Below are positions 42,601-51,600 of a stretch of DNA of 64,000 nt, piece by piece; position 1 is the stretch's first letter, and every line of letters begins with the position of its first letter. This DNA is from Lamellibrachia satsuma (lineage: Eukaryota; Annelida; Polychaeta; Sabellida; Siboglinidae). The DNA lies in assembly GCA_033239005.1 (NCBI GenBank), contig BSQZ01000070.1, positions 389,617 through 453,616 of the forward strand. Direction: 5' to 3'. A program made the translations under genes and the position numbers. The notes below the pieces were generated by a model. That model worked only from the letters and a program-made list of their open reading frames with translations, was not told the origin of the DNA and did no database searches.

Positions 42601-45600
42601 TATACGTGATAGTTCTCCTAATTAGGCCTAGAATTTGATTTCCTTCGAAGCAGCAATCCCACATTGCTCTGAAACTTTCATGTCAGCATTAAATATTACT
42701 CCTAAATCCTTTTCTTGTGTGGTTCTACCTAGTACAGCATCCCCCATTTTATATTCCTCGTCCATATTTCCATGTCCTATGTGTATACATTTACACTTCC
42801 CAAAATTGAATAACATTTGCCATTTTTCTGACCATTTAACTAATTTTTCTAGATCATCCTGTAAACTTTGTTTATCTGTATCATTAGTAACCTTTCTGAA
42901 TACCTTTGTGTCATCTGCAAATTTGAGTACTTTGCTAGATATGTCATCCTCCAAATCATTTATATATATTAAAAACAGTATAGGGCCTAACACTGATCCC
43001 TGTGGTACCCCACTCAAAACAGATTTCCAGTTTGAAATCTTACCATCTACTATTACTCTCTGTCTTCTGTGTGTAAGCCACTTTTCTATCCAGTTGATTA
43101 CATCATTGCCTATACCATGGGCTTTTAGTTTAAGTAACAATCTTTGATGTGGCACTTTATCGAAAGCTTTCTGAAAATCTAAGTAGACAACATCCACTGG
43201 TGACCCGTCATCTACCCACTTTGTAATTTCTTCTAAAAAACATAAGAGATTGGTTAGACATGACCTTGCTTTTAGGAATCCATGTTGAGATGTATTTATT
43301 AATTTATGTTTTATGAGGAATTCCACCATGTGGTCTCTAATTAATGTTTCAAGTAATTTACATACAACTGATGTTAAACTCACTGGTCTGTAATTTTCTG
43401 GCTTCTTCCTCGATCCCTTCTTAAACAGCGGCGTAATGTTTGCTTCTTTCCATTCTGAAGGAACTATTCCTTCTTCTAGTGACAAGTTAAATAAGTTTGC
43501 AAGTGGTGTACTAATTTGATCAACAATTTCCTTTAGCAGTTTTGGTGGTATCCCATCAACTCCAGGTGATTTATTATCTTTCATCTTCTTAATTTTCTTT
43601 GCTATCATTTCAGGAGTTACAAATAACTGCCCTAAATATTCTGATGTATTGCCCTCAAATTTAGTTAATGGAACTGGAAGTGAGCTGATATCTTCTGTGG
43701 TAAAAACTGAGCTGAAATACTCATTCAGGACCTCTGCCATTTGGAACCCATCTGAAATTATGTTTTCACTGTTGCTTTCCAGTGGTCCGACCTTATCTCG
43801 AACTTTCTGTTTACTCCTTACATAAGCATAGAAACTCTTGCTGTCATTTTTATATTACCTGCCAATTTTTGTTCAAAGGTTCTTTTAGATTTTCTAATTT
43901 CAGTAGTAGCTAGGTTAAGTGCCTCTTTGTAGTTGGTGTAGTCTTCTACATTTCCAGTGTGTTTATAGACCTTCCACAGCATCTGTTTGTGAGCAATTTT
44001 TCTAATAGCTTCTTTTGACAGGTGTTTTTCCTGGATCTTTTCCCTTGTTTTCTTAATGGAATACATTTCTCAATAATGCCCTCAATCTCATATTTTAAAC
44101 AAGTCCAGCATTCTGTTGCTGTCTTGTTCTTCAGCAAATTATTCAATCTATATTTGCTAGATATGTTCTCATCACTTTATATCTGCCTTTGTTGAAGTTC
44201 CTCCTCCATTGTTTTTTATATGTATTCCCTGTTTTTACTTTTATATTAAAATGGATTTGGTTATGGTCACTTGAACCCAAAGGTTCGTGTACTTTAACAT
44301 TGTCAACTAATTCATTTTGAGAAGACAAAATTAAATCTAACACATTCCCACCTCTGGTTGGTTCCAAGACATGTTGAGTAAGGAAACAATCCTGTGTTAG
44401 AAGTAGAAACTGATGGTCGTCCCCTCCAGCACTCTCTAATGATTCCCATTGTATATGGCCATGGTTAAAATCACCCATTATAACACATTCTCCCTTGCTC
44501 ACCTCCCTTATTGCCTTTTGTAATTTTACATCTTCCTCTTCTCCTATGTTAGGACTACGATAAACTACTCCTATTGTTAATGTTGAGTTCCTGGTAACTA
44601 TGTTACACCAAATTGCTTCCACACTATCTGCTTCACTTTTCAGAGTAATTTCATATGCTTGGATAGATTCTTTAATATACAAAATTACTCCACCTCCCCT
44701 TCTTTCTCGTCTATCCTTCCTAAACAAGTTACACGTCTTAGCGAGATTGTGGAGTGTTGCCACGTATGAGTCAAACTTCTCGCCTAGTTGTTGGTCTCTT
44801 GTAAAGAATACGTATCGTTCGTATGTTTCATTTGTTTCTCCCAAGCAGTAGTCATCGAGTGCCTCAATTATTTTGTCTACACCAATTCGTTCATGTCCGG
44901 ATGCAAGCAGCAATCCATCCAGTACCTCCATGGCCAGTTCCCCCAGGCAGGAATTGAGTGTGGCAGCCCGCACTTCTGCTGGTTGATACTTCATGTAAGA
45001 AGCGCTTTCGTAGTTTGCCCATATCATTTTAAAGCGTTTCCAGTTCTTGGCGAGTTGACCTGCGTCCATTATCAGTTTGGATGGGAACGGAACATTCTGT
45101 AGGACCGTTGGCATAGCTGCGATGCTACTCATACTGCTGGCGCGCACTAGCGGTACTTCGCCCTCGCCGGCGTGCGAGCCGCTGGCTTCGTTGTCCGGGT
45201 CTGACATGTTTTATCGCTCACTGCTACTGGTGTTTCGCCGACAACTGTCTTATTGCGGTGATACTTACGTATATTCTTTAGTATATAACGTTCTGTCAAT
45301 ATTTATTCGTGTTTCTTCACCGCTGCCGCCATGTTTCGTTATGTATTTTCTTGATAATATTATGACAAAGTCATTGACGTTTGTAGCGAGACGCTACCAG
45401 GGGCCTCCAAGGTTAGATGCTACATGGATAATGTAACAGGAGTAAATCACTTGAAACTTGAGACTAGGAGATGTGATTATGAGTCTGCCGCCTGGTGGCG
45501 ATACCGCTTGTTAGGTGCTGCCACTGCGGACTTGATGTGTAACAATCAGTATCACGTGAGAGCAATACTGTACTAATACAGATATGGACGCATGGACTTT

Positions 45601-48600
45601 TTGTCGGAACTTATGCGGAATGAAGCATTCAGATACAAAAATGCAAGAAAAGCCGTCGAAATAAAGCCTTAATAATTAAGCCATACTAATTTAGGCCATG
45701 GGAAGTAAACGATTACCGGCGCCTGACTGTGTGATTTCAAGTGAGTTTGAAGCGCCATTCTAAATGAGTACTAATTATTTTAATTAATATAACATGCCAA
45801 CAAGGCTACACTGACTCGGTCAAAGGGCACACCGACCACGAAACTATCTTTGGCTTTGCGTTTTCCGCATTCTTCTTCTTCCTTCTTCTTCCGGTCAAGG
45901 ACTGGGCTCCTTAAGAGCGTTGTAAGTCCTGCTCGGCGCCTCTCACGCGCGGGAATCGGTGGGTTAGAGATAAAGACCACCACTTTTTTAGTCCACGACA
46001 GGTTACACATTTACTCCCTGTGTGGGATATTTTACTTCCCTGGAATAGGCACGAGGTTGAAGGGACCAACGGCTTTTAGTGTCTCTTCCGAAAGACTCGG
46101 GCAAAGTGAGGTGAACGAAATTGGCCAGGTTTTGAAACTGCAGCAGGTAGTTTTGAACACCGGTCCCTTCGACCGAAAAAGTCTGTGGCTATTTCTCCTT
46201 ATTTCCGTGAACATGTTAACAGTGACTTATATCGATATATACTAGTTATCGTTGTTTATAAGTATGTGCTGTTGCGTATTTACCACCACATTCACGTTAC
46301 AGCTAACAAGGGGTAGCGCTGTCGCTAACAGGAAATTCCGCTGATACTAGAGAATTACAAAGACCTTTGGTGTCTAGTAAACAAACGGGTTACGTCGACC
46401 GCTCAATCAGCTGTTGCTTTTGGGTTTGCTAGTTTCTTGGGAATTGATTGTGGCTGACAACTGTTTTGCTGTCTTCGTGGTTGTTCCATTTTCATCATTT
46501 CAAATAAAACATGTTGGACATTGCATGGTTTAATGCAAGACTAAACCAGCTGCGTGCCATATGAGATATAGCATATGTTGAAAGGATAATGTATGAACGT
46601 CTAGTAGTTGACGGATATGAGTTTGGTCATGCCATGGTTTCCCAAATAAATTCCAGTATTCTCCGGTCCATAGGCCTAATGTGGGAAAATACGAGATAAG
46701 AAGTTGTTACGTTCGTACCGACAGAGTGACTACACAATGTGACCCAAGGAAAATACCTGGCGTAAGACCAAACGACCTAGACCGAAGGACAACACTTCAG
46801 CTGGCAGACCCACTGTGTTGTCGATACAGGCCGACCTATTCGCACAACGCCAAACCACCCAGACCGAAGGACAACACCTAGGTAGTGTAAAAAAATGGCA
46901 CAGTTTACTTTCGCCACATGCATGGCCACCCAAATCATGGTCATGTGGTGGGCACTGCCCATAACAAATGCTTCGCTCGTGGCTGACCAACGGGTATGTC
47001 TGACTTGCTCCTCACGTGAATATGTTGACATTCCGCCCCCCGCCCCCGCACCCCTCCCCCCAACATCATTGCGCTTCACCACATATGCGATGCAGGCGAC
47101 ATTTGAAGGGTAAGCCCCCAGCCAACTGGTGCCTAAAGAGATTGCCTATTCAGCAACCGACTGTGAGTCTTGATGATGATCTTGTACACTACATTATCGA
47201 TTTAGACCACGAATGCGTGTGTCTAAACTATAAATAGCCAATTGGAGCACAAAGAAATTGTGTACCCAGCACGCAAACTGGGAGACTTGGCAATGATCTT
47301 GTGTACAACAACACTATCGACTTAGAACACGATTGCGTGTCTCAACAACGACGTTGTGTTTGGTAATAAATCTTGGAGAAGCCAAGAATGGAGAACATAA
47401 GCTGATGGCGCCGCTTCTTGTTGTCGGCGCTTCGGTGAACTTCCTTGACTTTGCTGACAACCCAGCCTTTGGTTTGGCCGCCGCTACTAATCACGAGCGA
47501 TTTGCAATGCAGTTGTTCTCCAACGCATGCGTAGACATGAAAGTACATGGCCAGACAGGTAGCACGTGCTTCCACTGGACTACATACTACGGCATGAAAC
47601 AGCTTACTAAGTGGTGTCGTTGTAATACTGTACAACATCCGGATACGATGGCTCTTTTGTATCTGTGTTGCACGGTAGCACGACGTGTATGTGTGCGTGA
47701 ACGACGATCGGGGTCGAACGGCTCTCCACTGAGTGTGCAGCGCCCGTGAGAGCAATGCCCGAACTGACGGTCTGATGAAAGTCCAGACTGTCCGCTGACA
47801 ACACGCTGCTGTGCCTAGCGAAACTGGCGACAGGGTAGAGACGTGCATATGGTGACCTCGCATACGTTTTGGGTTGCCTTGACGACTTATCGAAACCAGT
47901 GGGCGATGGCTAAGCGATTTATTGATGTGGGACATTAGTCGGTATGGTTATATTTTGTTCAACCAGAAGCACGGACTTGTGTACACATGCACGCTGATGG
48001 GGTTAATATGCAAATAATCTGCAACTGCTCCGATGTGGTGTTATATGATGTTATCCAGCAATGTTAACACACGATGCAATGTGTGCACCACATGCATGTG
48101 TGTAGGAAGAGTTACACAGGAATGTTTTGCTAAAGTAGTGCGCTTATGTACTAAGTTTCACTGTACATTTTTGTATACGGTGCAACGCAAAAGACAAAAG
48201 GCGGGGGAAGTATAGGCTGCGGAAACAGAGCACGTTTTGTCATAACTGTATTTTATATATTTTGCCAGAACTGTTTGCTATATGTTCTTATACTGTAATT
48301 ATTTTAGCAATTGTGAAAGCACAGCCAATCTTCTGAAAAATATTAGAAGGGAAGGATGTGGAAGGATCCGCATACATAATTGTACTTCTAATTGTATAAT
48401 ATTGTATTGTACTGATAACCCTAATTGTACAACTGTATACGCCATCCTAATGGAAGATGTGACTACGAGTTAACCACCAGGTGGCGATACTGCTTTGCCC
48501 ACCGACTTGTAAGGTGCTGCCACCGCGGACTTGATATGTAACAACGACTGTCACGTGAGACTAGTACAGATATGGACGCAGATTCCAGTATTTGTGTTCT

Positions 48601-51600
48601 AGTTCAAGTTATACATTAACTCGTGGTCCCGTAGACTTGTACAGTATCTTTAAGTGTGGTGGTCGTACCCTTCTAAGAAATCCCTGGAGCACTTTAGGCA
48701 TTGTTGGTTTAAAACCAGACAGTTCCCATCGATGAAGGCAACCATTATACAAATGTTCAAAAAGGGCGACAAAATGAACTATGACAACCATATCGGTATC
48801 TGTCTTCTCTGCATAACAGGCACACTTCTCGTCAGGAACACAATGAATCATTATGTGATCCCTTAAAGTCAACGTAGTTTCAGAAAATAGAGGGGCACAT
48901 GATATTTGCCCTGCAACAGTTCCACGAAACGTGCACGGAGGAACACGTACTGGACAGTACGTTATGTTTATGAACCTAACGAACGCCTCCGACTCTGTCA
49001 GCAGGGAAGGTTTGTGGAAGTTGTTACTGAAGATTGGCTGTCCTCACTTTTTAATTGACCTGACTAGATCCTTCCATGATGGTATGCAGACACAGCTTCA
49101 AGACAGTGGTGATATGTGTCGTCCGTTCCCAGTCAGAAATGGTGTGAAACAGAGATGCGTGCTTGCACCAACATATTCAAGTTTGTTCTACAGTGCCATA
49201 CTACAATATGCCTTAAGGTAGTAGGATCCCTTTAACATTTGATTTTTCTGATTTTTTAAAGCAGTACCAAATGATAGGTTTATTTTTTTTATAAACAAAT
49301 ATTTTATTTTCCTCTAATTAGGTGAAATGACACTAATTAGTAGTATATGTGGGATTTGTTTCTATTCCGTAGCAACATATTTGTCCCTTGGATACGCGTA
49401 GTTGTATTTAATATGTTTTATTAATTAAAAAAACAGTACATTTGTGAAAAACTAGCTCATTACAAATATATTTATGAAGCTTTGTGTTGATGCCAATTTT
49501 CTTATGCATGACAACCTGTGATACAATTTTGAAACATCCATTAAAGATCATATGCAAATATTCCAGAAATCGTCATATATGATAACAAACAGTTGTATTC
49601 GTAGTTTGGAAAGCATTAACAACTAATGTTATTGGATATTCTTCAAGGTATTTCGGCAGTAAAATCATACAGTGTCCACATATTTCCCAACTTGTCCCAA
49701 TATTCCTAATCAAACCACAGAGTAACGCAAAGACACAGTAGGCCGTTGGTGCAACTTCCAAGCCTAGGCTATGGCTTGCCTAGATTCGACGACTGTGTCT
49801 ACTAGCATGTATAAACTAAACATGGTATATAAAACAGTTTGATCAATAAATTTGCATGGTACTACCAAAACAACACTATTGTAAATACATTTACATTTAT
49901 GTTATTTTGAGATTTTTGATCCCGGCCATTTGTTTACTGCGGCGTGAATCCGAAGGCTTCGGCCAATAAATCAGACCTGGTTTGACACAACTCACTGTCG
50001 CTACTAACGTTTTTGTTTTTCGTACATGTACATAATGACTTGAACCGATACGTTTATGTCAGGTGCACAGTCGGGATCGCCGTCGCGCGATATTTTGCGT
50101 GATCTAAATCTTGCTAAAAGTTATGTACCTATGAACCGACGTAGGCGAAGTTGGTTTGTTCGGCCAAAATGATTTCATCTACCGGCAAAAATCCACAAAC
50201 TTGTTTCGGAAAGTGCCTTCGGGAATTTAGGTATATCCCCCGTTTTGTGACTGAGTTAATGTAACTTTTACAGTGTCATGACTGAATATGAATAAGGGGA
50301 TGCAGTTCAATCCAGAACGAGTGAAACAAGTAAATGTATCCGACCTTTGCATTGATCTTTAATGCACTGTGAACTTTAAATTTACTTTTTTCAATGATGA
50401 CTTTTTCGTGGAAGTGCTCTAACTTCAAACATGTTATCTACAACACCAATTAATATTTGTAGCTGAATTTTTCATCACAACATCTTCACATAATTGCCCA
50501 AGGAATGAAAGCGGGATTTTGAGATTAAATTAATGGAAGGTGATTTTCATCCGACATGAATTAGGCACTTGAATCTAGCAAAAGCTGCAGACAAAGTAAA
50601 GAATGTCTCAGCCTTGCAGAGGGCCCATTCACCCAGCATACCGACTATGCTGGTTAAGGCACAACTGAAATGGTCTAGAGCGTTGTGAGAGTGACTGACA
50701 GCAGGATTCCGGTGGCCATTATGTAGTCTGAACTGCTTTATGGTCAACGTTCAAAAGGGTGGCCCACCAAACCGCTACAAGAACTCACTGGTGGCAAACC
50801 GCAAACTCTGTGAGATGTCAGTCAAAGACTTAGAGGCTGCTGCCTTAAACATGTGACGGTCCCACTGGTGGGAGGGAATGTCCATCCGAGATCAAAAGAG
50901 AAGCAATGTCAGGAGAAGCAACGACGTCGCCATCAGGCCAATTAGCGACCTGTACTGCTGCTGGTACATGCTTGTGTTGCGTCGGTCTAGGAAGGGCCTC
51001 ATCAGCCATATGAAACCTTGCTAATTGTTAAGGAAGATCATCGTCAGCACGACGGACAAGACAACTGCTAGATCACCATAAGCATGGATTTGAAGCAACA
51101 TGATCGTGAGTTACAGCCTGTAAACAGTATGGGATATTTCTACTATGCCGTTATTGACACTACATTACACGCCATGTCAAGGCCAACGTGAAATATAGTA
51201 ATGTGCAGCTGTAATATAAAATGCTTACTAACATTTCAATCATATTTCTTATTTAAATTACAGCAGCTTTAATGATAAATCGAACAACTTACCCTTTGCA
51301 TCTGTCATTTGCATCTGCCCATATAACTTTCTCTGGAAATGTTTTAAAACAGTCTGGGCCATTCAGAACCCACCCTGCAAATCACAAAATAATCCTTACT
51401 GTCCAATCGGTAAAATATACGTATAACTAAGAAAGACAGATCTCTGTAGGTGGCTTTGTGATTACAATAACGAAAAATAAAAACAAAGATCTTAGAAAAT
51501 GTTAAACGGCAGTACTTAGTTTCTTAAGTGAATATCTTTTATATACGTAGTAGGAGGCAAATATGGATAAATCGTGATCAACTTACCTGAAGAACATTCA

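Larger units (their letters stand above)
42015..44725 (-). mobile_element. CR1-like LINE copy 2, nested in gypsy gag
   Basis: This 2.7-kb LINE lies within the gag gene, flanked by AACTT at 42010-42014 and 44726-44730. It is 5'-truncated inside the endonuclease and ends 3' in two TTGTTAAATC-type units. Its longest frame, 42628-43740, is a 370-codon reverse transcriptase. Near identity to copy 1 implies recent movement, yet both copies share several frame-breaking deletions. Confidence 0.93.
38004..45438 (-). mobile_element. Ty3/gypsy LTR retrotransposon with a LINE inside
   Basis: The element has short flanking LTRs (45332-45438 and 38004-38131) with TG...CA ends and a perfect 5-bp target duplication GGAGT at 37999-38003 and 45439-45443. 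Without the nested LINE it is about 4.7 kb. Gag, zinc knuckles, protease, reverse transcriptase, RNase H and integrase follow in the usual order on the minus strand. Stops and frameshifts split pol, so it is inactive. It lies in the 14.6-kb intron in the same orientation as the host gene. Confidence 0.95.

Noticed and set aside
44143..45207. 354-codon continuous frame read as one protein
   Set aside because: It is a chance fusion of gypsy gag (above 44725) and the nested LINE endonuclease (below), explained by the insertion junction.
45850..46245. 131-codon plus-strand frame
   Set aside because: No domain, no splice context and no repeat of the pattern; a chance frame of this length is plausible.
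47342..47935. 197-codon minus-strand frame
   Set aside because: It is antisense to the ankyrin-like frame and has a composition without recognisable domain.
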